Assembly (NCBI GenBank): GCA_016931615.1
Contig: JAFGEL010000032.1
Span: 17,781 to 81,780 of the forward strand
Source: Desulfuromonadales bacterium
GTDB lineage: Bacteria; Desulfobacterota; Desulfuromonadia; Desulfuromonadales; Geopsychrobacteraceae
Reading direction: 5' to 3'
Length of the DNA stretch: 64,000 nucleotides
Shown here: positions 54,165 to 62,761 of the stretch, piece by piece
Layout: every line of letters starts with the position of its first letter
Numbering within the stretch: the stretch's first letter is position 1
Made by a program: the position numbers and the translations under genes
The notes under the pieces: model-generated
Seen by the model: only the letters and a program-made list of their open reading frames with translations
Database searches by the model: none
Told to the model about the DNA's origin: nothing

Positions 54165-54955
54165 TCGAAATCAAGGATCTGGTGAAAACCTTTCACCGTG
54201 GCAGCGTCAATGAGGTTCTCGCCCTGTCTGGAATCACCCTGAAGATGCGAAAAGGTGATTTTATCACCATCATCGGATCCAATGGCGCCGGCAAGAGTAC
54301 CCTGCTCAATTGTCTCGCAGGCAGCACAGGAATCGACAGTGGTCATATTGTCATCGATGAAGAGGATGTCTCACGCTGGCCGGAACACCGGCGCTCGACC
54401 TGGATCAGCCGGGTTTTCCAGGACCCATTGCTGGGCACCTGCGGTTCTTTGTCCATCGAACAGAATCTGGCCCTGGCCAATCGCCGCGGACGCAGCCACG
54501 GCCTGGGACGGGGGGTTAAGCGTAGTGACCAGGAAATCTTCAAAAAGCAGTTAGCTCAGCTCGGACTGGGCCTTGAATCCCGCCTCAAGGATAAAGTCGG
54601 CCTGCTCTCCGGCGGCCAGCGGCAGGCCTTGACGCTGCTCATGGCCACCATGATCAGACCGAAAGTCCTGTTACTCGATGAACACACTGCCGCTCTTGAT
54701 CCAAAAACCGCACACCAGGTCCTGAGTCTGACCCAAAAGCTGATCAAGGAACAACATCTGACCGCACTGATGGTGACCCATAATATGCAGCAGGCGCTGC
54801 AACTGGGTAATCGTCTGATCATGCTGCATGGCGGGCGGGTGATCCTGGACGTGTCCGGAGCCGAAAAACAGGCCATGGCGGTTGAAGACCTGCTCGAACA
54901 GTTTTACAAAGTGCGCGGCGAAGAGTTTGTTTCCGATCGCATGCTGCTGGTATGA
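54161..54955 (+). CDS. ABC transporter ATP-binding protein (TrpZ-like)
   Basis: 264 residues. Walker A GSNGAGKSTLLN, Q-loop VFQDPLLGTCGSLSIEQNLALANRRG (typical of this subgroup), signature LLSGGQRQALTLLMAT and Walker B VLLLDEHTAALDP, where DEH takes the place of the usual DEP. Completes the transporter with the genes at 52122 and 53277. Convergent with trpR, 10 bases between stops. Confidence 0.9.
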   Translation: MIEIKDLVKTFHRGSVNEVLALSGITLKMRKGDFITIIGSNGAGKSTLLNCLAGSTGIDSGHIVIDEEDVSRWPEHRRSTWISRVFQDPLLGTCGSLSIEQNLALANRRGRSHGLGRGVKRSDQEIFKKQLAQLGLGLESRLKDKVGLLSGGQRQALTLLMATMIRPKVLLLDEHTAALDPKTAHQVLSLTQKLIKEQHLTALMVTHNMQQALQLGNRLIMLHGGRVILDVSGAEKQAMAVEDLLEQFYKVRGEEFVSDRMLLV

Positions 54956-54965
54956 CCCACATTGG

Positions 54966-55217
54966 TTATTCTGCTTTGCGCTGTTTCAAAGCGTTGGAAC
55001 CACGCGTAACTGTCGCGATTCCCACCCCCAGCTGATCGGCAATCTGACGCTGCGGAACCCCTTGCTCAAGCAATTCAAAAATCTGCAGTCGATTGGTTAC
55101 TTCAGCCAACTCACTCGCCGTCAGCAGCTCGCGTAACGCCCTGCTCATTTCGTCAGCCGATCTTTGCGCAAGCAAATGATTGACTAAACAGTCAATGTCC
55201 TCTATCTTTGCATCCAT
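54966..55217 (-). CDS. trpR: Trp repressor family protein
   Basis: 83 residues, a short TrpR. LRELLTASELAEVTNRLQIFELLEQGVPQRQIADQLGVGIATVTRGSNALK aligns with the TrpR core, including the helix-turn-helix QRQIADQLGVGIATVTRGSN; the Arg/Gly residues that contact tryptophan in E. coli TrpR (R in TNRLQI, GIATVTRGSN) are retained. A consensus Trp operator touches its start codon, so it is autoregulated. Position between a TrpX-type transporter and an indolepyruvate oxidoreductase operon suggests it governs aromatic amino-acid uptake and breakdown. Lacks the longer N-terminal arm of the enterobacterial protein. Confidence 0.88.
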   Translation of the reverse strand: MDAKIEDIDCLVNHLLAQRSADEMSRALRELLTASELAEVTNRLQIFELLEQGVPQRQIADQLGVGIATVTRGSNALKQRKAE

Positions 55218-55235
55218 GTACTAGTACATTAGTAC
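55218..55235. promoter_or_regulatory. Trp repressor operator
   Basis: GTACTAGTACATTAGTAC contains GTACTA-N6-TAGTAC, the exact half-sites and spacing of the Trp operator consensus. It begins at the base next to the trpR start codon and lies 97 bases before livH on the other strand, so it could control both. Confidence 0.85.
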
Positions 55236-55331
55236 AAAACATTTTGAAGTCAACTCTTTTTTCGTGATGTGTCCCCTTCAATTCGCTGCACTCACGATGA
55301 CTGCTGTCAACCCGGGAGTGTCACCTTATCA

Positions 55332-56195
55332 ATGCTTCAGGATTTTATCCAATACCTCTTCGCGGGACTGACCAACGGCGCCATCTATGCGTTGATCGCC
55401 CTTGGTTTTTGCGTGGTCAACAATACCATGGGGATCGTCAACTTCGTACAGGTTGATTTTGTGTCACTGGGCGGGATGCTGATGTTTTCAGCGCTTTTTG
55501 CTCTCGGTCTGCCGATGATTCCCGGGCTGCTGCTGGCGATCGCCGGTGTCGCCCTGGTCGCGATGGTGATCGAGCGCTTCGGCCTCAGACCGGCCCGTTC
55601 CGACAATCACCTGGTGTTGATTTTCCTGACCGTCGGGTTGTCAATAATTCTCCGCGGGGTCATCAAGCTGGTGTGGGGAAAAAACCGCATGGCGCTGCCC
55701 CCTCTGACGCCTGATAAGCCGGTGGAAATTCTCGGTGCCAGTGTCCTGCCCCAGGCGCTGTGGATTTTTCTTCTGACGCTGATCGCGATTGCCCTGTTGA
55801 CCTGGTTTTTCTACCGTACTTCACTGGGACTGTCGATGCGCGCGGTAGCTTCGAACCCCACGGCGGCGGCCGTGGTCGGAATTCCCGCCGGACGGGTCCG
55901 CCTGACCAGTTACGCCATCGCCGGTGCCCTGGGTGGCCTGGCCGGGGTTCTGGTGACACCGATCACGACACTCAGTTACGACGTTGGCGTCCTTCTTGGC
56001 CTCAAAGGGTTCGCTGCCGCCATCTTTGGAGGCTTCGGTTCTTTTCCCGGAGCGATCCTCGGCGGCCTCGGGCTCGGGCTGCTGGAGTCCCTTTCAGCCG
56101 GATATATTTCCAGCGCTTACAAAGATGTTGTTGCTTTTCTCGTCCTGCTGCTCGTTCTGTTTGTTCGGCCGACAGGATTGATGGGAAAAGAGTGA
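55332..56195 (+). CDS. livH: Branched-chain type amino-acid ABC transporter permease LivH
   Basis: 287 residues from ATG 55332; the frame from 55269 adds hydrophilic sequence with no support. About eight membrane segments. GLTNGAIYALIALGFCVVNNTMGIVNFVQVDFVSLGGML is the LivH N-terminus, and GLSMRAVASNPTAAAVVGIPAGRV the conserved cytoplasmic loop. First gene of a seven-gene unit with iorAB, livMGF and livK. The family imports hydrophobic amino acids and some aromatic acids; the neighbours point to aromatic amino acids. Confidence 0.92.
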   Translation: MLQDFIQYLFAGLTNGAIYALIALGFCVVNNTMGIVNFVQVDFVSLGGMLMFSALFALGLPMIPGLLLAIAGVALVAMVIERFGLRPARSDNHLVLIFLTVGLSIILRGVIKLVWGKNRMALPPLTPDKPVEILGASVLPQALWIFLLTLIAIALLTWFFYRTSLGLSMRAVASNPTAAAVVGIPAGRVRLTSYAIAGALGGLAGVLVTPITTLSYDVGVLLGLKGFAAAIFGGFGSFPGAILGGLGLGLLESLSAGYISSAYKDVVAFLVLLLVLFVRPTGLMGKE

Positions 56196-56208
56196 TTTGA
56201 AAAGATTA

Positions 56209-56385
56209 TAGCCACTAAGACACAAAGAACTCTAAGAAGGGCACAACAACTAAAGACATGGAGAAAAGTAAAATCGTTTTTGAGATTTTTTGATCAAAAC
56301 CATTGGTTTTTCTCTGCGAACTCTGCGGTTTCTCCGGCTCTGCGTTAAAAAGGATTCTCTTGGTGTCCTTGGAGCCTTGGTGGCT
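56209..56385. repeat. Interspersed repeat with inverted ends between livH and iorA
   Basis: The left end AGCCACTAAGACACAAAGAA and the reverse complement of the right end, AGCCACCAAGGCTCCAAGGA, agree at 15 of 20 positions, giving about 177 bases with inverted termini. Words such as TCTCTGCGAACTCTGCGG and CTTGGTGTCCTTGG resemble a dispersed repeat style, and a relative lies at 32319-32394. No gene inside. Confidence 0.55.
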
Positions 56386-56418
56386 GAAAAGAACATAGGT
56401 GTTAGCAAAGGTATATCT

Positions 56419-58245
56419 ATGAACGACAACATACAACTTCTCATGGGCAACGAGGCGATCGGCCAGGGGCTGATCGAAGCGGGCTGCCAGATCGCGACAG
56501 CCTATCCGGGAACCCCTTCAACCGAAATTCTCCAGGCGGTAATCGACCGTCAGGAACAGGCGAAGGAACCTTTGCACATCGAGTGGTCGGTCAATGAAAA
56601 AATTGCCTTTGAGGTCGCACTGGCAGCCAGCTACAGCGGTAAACGCAGCGCAGCGGTGATGAAACAGGTCGGCCTGAATGTCGCTGCCGACCCATTTATG
56701 CGTACCGCCTACCTGGGCGTCAAAGGGGGCATGCTGACTATTGTTGCCGACGATCCGGGTCCGCACAGCTCGCAGAATGAACAGGATACCCGGTTATTCT
56801 GCCTGCAGGGGCGAGTCCCGGTCATCGATCCTGCCGGCCCGGCAGAAGCAAAAGCGCTGATCCAACCGGCATTCGAGCTGTCGGAAAAGTACGAGATGAA
56901 CATTGTTCTGCGCCCGACCACGCGGATCTGCCACTCCCGGCAGAATGTTGCCATCGAACCATCGACAATCCTCAAACGGCAGGCCGATTTTCGCAAAGAT
57001 CCGACCCGCTGGGCTGCCACCCCGGCCTTTCTACCCGCCCTGCATCGTTCGCTGAATGCCAAGCTGGAACAGATTGCCGATGAAAAAAGCTGGCAGCCGC
57101 GTCTTTCCCAAGGTAACGGTTCTCATCCGGGAACGGCCCTGGTTGCTTCCGGAGTGGTTTACAGCCACCTGGTCGACCTGCTTGAGGAACTTGGCCTGAC
57201 TGCGACCTTCGATCTCTACCAGGTGCTGATGCCCTATCCGCTCAGTCCCGCGTTCATCAGCATTATGCGCAATAACTACGAGCGCGTGCTGGTCCTGGAA
57301 GAAACCTACCCGGTGATTGAATTGCAGCTCGCCCACCCCGGTGTCGTCGGCAAACAGGGCGGGCGGATTCCCCGTGAAGGGGAGTTGACCCCGGATGTTA
57401 TTCACCAGGTGCTGGCAGCTTTTCTTCAGCTCGAAAGCCCGGCTGAACCTGCCGTTGAACGCCGCGGTCAGCGTCCTTCACTGTGCCCCGGCTGTCCCCA
57501 CCGGGCCGCTTTCTACAGCATCAAGAAATGCTTTCCGCAGGGGATCTTCCCTTCAGACATCGGCTGCTACACTCTCGGGATGAACCTGGGAGCGGTTAAT
57601 ACGGTGCATTGCATGGGGGCCTGTATCAGCCAGGGGGCCGGTTTTTACCAGAGTTACAGCCAGGATGGCGATGACTTCCCGACTATTGTCGTGACCATCG
57701 GCGATTCAACCTTTTTTCACGCCGGGATTCCCGCACTGATCAATGCCGTTATTCAACAGACGCGCATCATCGTGGTGATTCTCGATAACGCCACAACGGC
57801 CATGACCGGGGGGCAACCCGTACCGCACATGGGCGTTGCCGCTGGTGGCCGGGCAACCAAGGCGATCGCTATGGAACCTCTGGTCAGGGCCTGTGGTGTG
57901 GAATTTCTCGAAACCTGCGATCCCTATGACAGCCCCCAACTTGAAGAATTACTGATCAAAGCCGACAGCTACATTCGTCGGCCGGCCGGCGGGGTTGCCG
58001 TCATTATTTCACGGCATGGCTGCATCATGGACCCGCAGGTCAGGAAATCCCAACCCTCCAGAAAGATCAGCATTCTGGATCATTGCATCGGTTGTGAAAA
58101 ATGTACCGGAGCTTTCGAGTGCCCGGCGCTGTCCATGGATCGTGACCGGAAAATCGCCGTCGTCGACCAGGATCGCTGTATCGGCTGCGGCACCTGTGTT
58201 CCGGTCTGCCCGGTCGCCGCGATTGTTCAGGAGCCGCTCTCATGA
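56419..58245 (+). CDS. iorA: Indolepyruvate:ferredoxin oxidoreductase, alpha subunit
   Basis: 608 residues from ATG 56419; the earlier frame from 56290 lies inside the repeat. N-terminal pyrimidine-binding domain (AYPGTPSTEILQAVI, GGMLTIVADDPGPHSSQNEQDTR), C-terminal thiamine diphosphate domain (IGDSTFFHAGIPALINAV, DNATTAMTGGQP) and two [4Fe-4S] motifs at the end (CIGCEKC, CIGCGTC). It oxidatively decarboxylates aryl pyruvates made by transamination of Trp, Phe or Tyr to aryl-acetyl-CoA, reducing ferredoxin; oxygen-sensitive, hence anaerobic metabolism. Co-translated with iorB. Confidence 0.95.
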   Translation: MNDNIQLLMGNEAIGQGLIEAGCQIATAYPGTPSTEILQAVIDRQEQAKEPLHIEWSVNEKIAFEVALAASYSGKRSAAVMKQVGLNVAADPFMRTAYLGVKGGMLTIVADDPGPHSSQNEQDTRLFCLQGRVPVIDPAGPAEAKALIQPAFELSEKYEMNIVLRPTTRICHSRQNVAIEPSTILKRQADFRKDPTRWAATPAFLPALHRSLNAKLEQIADEKSWQPRLSQGNGSHPGTALVASGVVYSHLVDLLEELGLTATFDLYQVLMPYPLSPAFISIMRNNYERVLVLEETYPVIELQLAHPGVVGKQGGRIPREGELTPDVIHQVLAAFLQLESPAEPAVERRGQRPSLCPGCPHRAAFYSIKKCFPQGIFPSDIGCYTLGMNLGAVNTVHCMGACISQGAGFYQSYSQDGDDFPTIVVTIGDSTFFHAGIPALINAVIQQTRIIVVILDNATTAMTGGQPVPHMGVAAGGRATKAIAMEPLVRACGVEFLETCDPYDSPQLEELLIKADSYIRRPAGGVAVIISRHGCIMDPQVRKSQPSRKISILDHCIGCEKCTGAFECPALSMDRDRKIAVVDQDRCIGCGTCVPVCPVAAIVQEPLS

Positions 58246-58760
58246 AACAACAGATTATCGTCAGCGGTATCGGCGGCCAGGGGGTTCTCTTTGTCACCCG
58301 GGTCATTGCCCAGATGGCCGTCAACCGGGCCATCCCGGTCCTGACCTCCGAAACCCACGGCATGGCCCAGCGGGGCGGGACGGTTCTCTCGACGATAAAA
58401 ATCGGGCCTTTCTCCAGCCCGTTGATTCGTACCGGGCAGGCGGATCTCGGCCTGCTGCTGTGGGATAAAAACCTGCCGGTCCATCAATCGCTGTTAAAAG
58501 AAACGGGAACCTGGATCATCAACAGCACAGAACCAGGAGACGGAATCAGACTTGATGCGGCTGAAATTGCCAGAAATCTCGGCAATGCCGTCCTGCTCAA
58601 CCTGGTTCTTCTCGGTGTTGCCATACAGCGGAAAAAAATTGCCTTTTCAGTTGACGAGTGCCGGACAGCCATCACCCAGCTGGCCCCGCAGAAATTTCTC
58701 GCCCAGAACCTCGCAGCTTTACGCATGGGGTTAGAGTACGAGCAGCTTGATGAACAATAA
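58242..58760 (+). CDS. iorB: Indolepyruvate:ferredoxin oxidoreductase, beta subunit
   Basis: 172 residues, the gamma-type domain of 2-oxoacid:acceptor oxidoreductases. IIVSGIGGQGVLFVTRVIAQMAVN and TSETHGMAQRGGTVLSTIKIG are diagnostic of IorB. Overlaps iorA by four bases. Together they produce aryl-acetyl-CoA and reduced ferredoxin from aryl pyruvates. Confidence 0.94.
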   Translation: MKQQIIVSGIGGQGVLFVTRVIAQMAVNRAIPVLTSETHGMAQRGGTVLSTIKIGPFSSPLIRTGQADLGLLLWDKNLPVHQSLLKETGTWIINSTEPGDGIRLDAAEIARNLGNAVLLNLVLLGVAIQRKKIAFSVDECRTAITQLAPQKFLAQNLAALRMGLEYEQLDEQ

Positions 58761-59748
58761 AGAGCGGATTATTTACTTCATCAGTCTTCACCGCACCGGG
58801 TTGTGGGTCATCGTCCTGTCCCTGATCCTGTTGCTGTATCCGCTGTTTGAACAGAATCCCTACACCCTGGGACTGACGAACCTGATCGCCATCAACGCCA
58901 TCGTGGTTCTGGGCCTCAACCTGTTCATCGGTTACAGTGGCCAGATCTCACTGGGTCACGCGGCTTTTTTTGGACTCGGAGCCTATGGGTCCGCTGTAGC
59001 AACCGTCTATTTCTCCGTTCCGGCATGGCCGGCACTGATCCTGGTTGCTGCTCTTGTCAGCCTGGTTGCCCTGGTTATCGGCATCCCCATCCTGCGCCTT
59101 TCCGGCCATTACCTGGCGATGGCCACCCTCGGCATGAACTTTGTTTTTCATACGATCCTGCTGCAGTGGGATGAGGTCACCGGTGGCCCGAGTGGCTTTG
59201 CGGGAATTCCTTCACTGACCATCGGATCTTTTGCTTTTGATAATGAGGTCCGCCTGCACTACCTGATCTGGAGTGTCACCCTGCTGTGCCTGCTGCTCTG
59301 CCTCAACCTGGTCCGCAGCGGCGTCGGGCGCGGCATGGCAGCCCTCGCCGGAGACGAGGTCGCCGCGGCCGCACTGGGCGTCAACACCCGCCAGACCAAG
59401 GTCAAGGTGTTTGTCCTCTCAGCCGTACTGGCTTCAGTCGCGGGAAGCCTTTTTGCTCACACTTATACATTTATCAGTCCCGACTCATTCGACATTTTCG
59501 TCGCCACCGATTTTGTCATCATGGTCGTAGTCGGCGGCATGGGATCAATCTGGGGTTCACTGTTCGGAGCCGGGCTTATCAGCATGCTGCCCGAATGGAT
59601 GGACCTGTTTCAAACCTACAAGGATTTCGTCCATGGGGCGATCCTGGTCCTGGTGCTGATGTTTCTGCCCCAGGGACTGGTGACCGGACTCATCGACAAC
59701 GCCAGAATCCGCCTCGCCCTGAGGAAACGCCATCATGCTGAACATTGA
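58750..59748 (+). CDS. livM: Branched-chain type amino-acid ABC transporter permease LivM
   Basis: 332 residues from ATG 58750 (a TTG one codon earlier is possible), overlapping iorB by 11 bases. About nine to ten membrane segments; INAIVVLGLNLFIGYSGQISLGHAAFFGLGAYGSA and GRGMAALAGDEVAAAALGVNTRQTKVKVFVLSAVLASVAGSLFAH are LivM landmarks. Pairs with LivH in the transporter; the iorAB genes sit between the two permease genes, an unusual order. Confidence 0.93.
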   Translation: MNNKERIIYFISLHRTGLWVIVLSLILLLYPLFEQNPYTLGLTNLIAINAIVVLGLNLFIGYSGQISLGHAAFFGLGAYGSAVATVYFSVPAWPALILVAALVSLVALVIGIPILRLSGHYLAMATLGMNFVFHTILLQWDEVTGGPSGFAGIPSLTIGSFAFDNEVRLHYLIWSVTLLCLLLCLNLVRSGVGRGMAALAGDEVAAAALGVNTRQTKVKVFVLSAVLASVAGSLFAHTYTFISPDSFDIFVATDFVIMVVVGGMGSIWGSLFGAGLISMLPEWMDLFQTYKDFVHGAILVLVLMFLPQGLVTGLIDNARIRLALRKRHHAEH

Positions 59749-60499
59749 CAAAATCAGCAAAAACTTCGGCGGTCTTCCGGCATTAAGTGATGTCTCTTTT
59801 GACGTTCAAAAGGGTCGGCTGACGGCGCTGATCGGCCCGAACGGTGCGGGTAAAAGCACCCTGATCAACTGCATTACCGGTGTCCTGATGCCGAGTGCAG
59901 GACACATTCGCTTTGAAAATACCGAGATTGCCGGGCAGCCGACCCACAAGATCAGCCGCATCGGTATCGCCAGGACGTTTCAGAACCTGAAAATTTTTCC
60001 CCGCCTCAGTGTCCTTGACAACGTGCTGACCGGGTTGACCTGTGAGGGCGGCGATTCCATGTTGATGGCGATGATGCGCCTGCCTTATCTGCGCCATCGT
60101 GAACGCCAGTTGAAACTCAGGGCCATGGCGGCTCTGGATCGCTTTCAACTCACCGGAAAGGCCAGCTGGCCGGCTGGCATTCTCGCCTATGGCGACAAAA
60201 AAAGGCTTGAACTAGCACGTGCCACCGTCGGCAATCCACAACTGCTGCTGCTCGATGAACCGGTTGCCGGACTGAACAGCGAAGAAACTGCCGCCGTCGG
60301 CCACCAGTTGAAACAGCTGCGCAGCAGCGGACATACCATGCTGCTGGTCGAACATGATATGGATCTGGTCATGGACATTGCCGACAGCGTGGTGGTTCTC
60401 GATAGCGGTCGCTGTATAGCGGTCGGTACGCCGGATGAGATCCGTACCAACCCGCTGGTTCTGGAAGCTTATCTGGGACGGATTGAGGCCACAGCATAG
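59735..60499 (+). CDS. livG: Branched-chain type amino-acid ABC transporter ATPase LivG
   Basis: 254 residues. Walker A GPNGAGKSTLINCITG, GIARTFQNLKIFPRLSVLDNV (LivG Q-loop), the signature segment as LAYGDKKRLELARA where LSYGQQRRLEIARA is usual, and Walker B LLLLDEPVAGLN. Overlaps livM by 14 bases. Energises import with LivF. Confidence 0.94.
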   Translation: MLNIDKISKNFGGLPALSDVSFDVQKGRLTALIGPNGAGKSTLINCITGVLMPSAGHIRFENTEIAGQPTHKISRIGIARTFQNLKIFPRLSVLDNVLTGLTCEGGDSMLMAMMRLPYLRHRERQLKLRAMAALDRFQLTGKASWPAGILAYGDKKRLELARATVGNPQLLLLDEPVAGLNSEETAAVGHQLKQLRSSGHTMLLVEHDMDLVMDIADSVVVLDSGRCIAVGTPDEIRTNPLVLEAYLGRIEATA

Positions 60500-60606
60500 A
60501 CGTATGTGCCGCGAAAAAAACAGGAACAGGGTTGGCTTTTTTTACGCTTCTTTAGCGATTTCGTACAACCGCAGTATAGCTCCCCGAAGCTGCTGCCTGG
60601 CAGGAT

Positions 60607-62697
60607 ATGATGCTTAAAATAAACAACCTCACAGCTCATTACGGTGCCGCTCAGGCCCTTTTTGGTGTCGATCTTGAAATTTCGGTCGGTCAAACGGTGG
60701 CCCTGGTCGGAGCCAATGGCGCCGGGAAAAGCACTCTTCTCAAATGTCTGATGGGACTGGTCAAACCGACAGCAGGCCAGATCACCCTTGATGGCAAGGA
60801 CGTCACGTACCACAGTCCAGCCCATATGGCCCGCCTTGGGCTAGCCCTCTCACCGGAAGGGCGTGAAGTTTTCAGCCACCTGTCGGTTCTGGACAATCTC
60901 AAACTCGGAGCCATTCCTCTGAAGCTGTCCAAAATTGAAGAGCGCAACAGAACAGCCGAAGTTTTCAAGCGCTTTCCCAAATTATCGGAACGCCGGGAAC
61001 AACAAGCCGGAACTCTGTCGGGCGGAGAACAGCAGATGCTCGCTATGGGCCGTGCACTGATGGCAAAACCGACGCTTTTATTGCTGGATGAGCCTAGCCT
61101 TGGTCTGGCACCACTGATTACCGACGAGATTTTCTCGATCATCCATCAGCTATCCCGTGCCGGGACAACCATTCTGCTGGTCGAGCAGAATGCAGCACGG
61201 GCGCTCTCTGCCTCAGACAAGGCCTACCTGCTGGCCAACGGCCGGATCGTTGAACATGGAAAAAGTCACGATTTGCTCAACGATCCAGCCTTGCGTGCCG
61301 CATTTCTGGGCGCGGCCAGTGACGAAAACCCCGCTGCCAGCCGTTTAGGTGCGGCCGGCCTGACTAATATCCGTCTGGAGAAACCTGCCATGTCACAGCT
61401 CAACTTTATGGGTGCGTTTGAAAACGAAACTGCGCTCTGTACACATCAGCTGGAAGGACTGCAGTGGACCGTCCGTCATGCCTATGAAGGCTCTTCCGGC
61501 TACCGGGCCAAATTTGATAAAGCCGGGATCACCCCGGACAGCATTCAAACTCTGCAAGACTTATCTAAGCTGCCCTTCACCACAGCCGACGATCTGCGCG
61601 ATGGATACCCCTTCCCTCTGCGTGCCGTCCCTTTTGAACAGATCGTACGCATTCATGCCTCGTCGGGGACAACCGGCAAGCGCAAGGTTTTAAGTTACAC
61701 TCAGAAAGACCTCGATGACTGGACACACTTCTTTGCCCGCTGTTACCAGATGGCCGGCGTTACCCCCCTCGATCGTGTCCAGATCGCAGTTGGGTACGGC
61801 ATCTGGACGGCCGGAATGGGCTTTCAGCTGGGGTGTGAAAAAATCGGCGCCCTCGCAATTCCAATCGGACCTGGAAACATCGACATGCAGATTCAGTTCC
61901 TGCTCGACTTTCAGGCTACGGTTTTCTGCTCTACGGCCTCAATGGCTCTGCTGATGGCGGAAGAAATTCACAAGCGCGGCATTGCCGACAAGATCGCCGT
62001 CAACAAAATTATCTATGGCTCCGAACGCTCAAGCCGCTCCATGCGCCGGAAAATCTCCGAACTGTTTGGCGGCGCAGAACTTTTTGACATCACTGGCTTG
62101 ACCGAACTCTACGGACCCGGAACCGGGATCGAGTGCAAGGAGCATGACTGCATCCATTACTGGGGTGATTACTACCTTCTCGAAATTCTCGACCCGGATA
62201 CTTTACAGCCGGTGCCGGATGGCGAGTGGGGAGAGATGGTCGTCACTACATTACGCAAAGAGGGCGTCCCGCTCATCCGTTATCGAACCCGTGATATCAC
62301 GCGAATCATTCCAGGCCGCTGCTCCTGCGGCAGTATTTTCCCGCGCCATTCGCGCATCAAGGGGCGTAGTGACGACACCATCAAGTTCAGGGGTGTCAAT
62401 ATCTATCCAAGCAGTATTGACAGCATTTTATCAACCATTCCCGGCATCGGCTCCGAGTATCAGATCCACCTTAGACGTGACCAGTCCGGCCGTGACCATA
62501 TGCGCCTGGTTGTCGAGCGGGGTGAAGGGGTCGATGTGAAACGTGGTCCCGAACTGATTCATGAAGTGACTCACCAGATCAAAAAGCAACTCCTGGTATC
62601 CACAGAGCTGGAACTTGTCGATTATTCCAGTCTACCCCGTTCGGAAAAAAAGAGTCGCCGGGTTTTTGACGACAGAATCCAGGATGAAATCGTTTAA
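60607..62697 (+). CDS. Fusion of LivF transporter ATPase with phenylacetate-CoA ligase
   Basis: 696 residues in one frame. Residues 1-238 are a full LivF ATPase (GANGAGKSTLLKCLMG, SPEGREVFSHLSVLDNL, TLSGGEQQMLAMGRAL, LLLDEPSLGLAP). A 23-residue linker follows. Residues 262-696 are a full AMP-forming aryl-acid CoA ligase of the PaaK type: ASSGTTGKRKVLSYTQKDLDDW (P-loop), IYGSERSSRSMRRKISELF, DITGLTELYGPGTGIEC, LIRYRTRDITRI, and the C-terminal hinge GRSDDTIKFRGVNIYPSSI. The ligase part is exactly of normal length and starts at ATG 61390 with GGAG nine bases before it, so a separate ligase may also be made. It would activate an imported aryl acid to its CoA ester. True fusion in the DNA is plain; protein products unproven. 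Confidence 0.88.
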   Translation: MMLKINNLTAHYGAAQALFGVDLEISVGQTVALVGANGAGKSTLLKCLMGLVKPTAGQITLDGKDVTYHSPAHMARLGLALSPEGREVFSHLSVLDNLKLGAIPLKLSKIEERNRTAEVFKRFPKLSERREQQAGTLSGGEQQMLAMGRALMAKPTLLLLDEPSLGLAPLITDEIFSIIHQLSRAGTTILLVEQNAARALSASDKAYLLANGRIVEHGKSHDLLNDPALRAAFLGAASDENPAASRLGAAGLTNIRLEKPAMSQLNFMGAFENETALCTHQLEGLQWTVRHAYEGSSGYRAKFDKAGITPDSIQTLQDLSKLPFTTADDLRDGYPFPLRAVPFEQIVRIHASSGTTGKRKVLSYTQKDLDDWTHFFARCYQMAGVTPLDRVQIAVGYGIWTAGMGFQLGCEKIGALAIPIGPGNIDMQIQFLLDFQATVFCSTASMALLMAEEIHKRGIADKIAVNKIIYGSERSSRSMRRKISELFGGAELFDITGLTELYGPGTGIECKEHDCIHYWGDYYLLEILDPDTLQPVPDGEWGEMVVTTLRKEGVPLIRYRTRDITRIIPGRCSCGSIFPRHSRIKGRSDDTIKFRGVNIYPSSIDSILSTIPGIGSEYQIHLRRDQSGRDHMRLVVERGEGVDVKRGPELIHEVTHQIKKQLLVSTELELVDYSSLPRSEKKSRRVFDDRIQDEIV

Positions 62698-62761
62698 AAC
62701 TGTCTCACTTAACTGTTTTTGTGCGAATAAACGCATGTCTCTACATGAAAGGAGAAACAGG

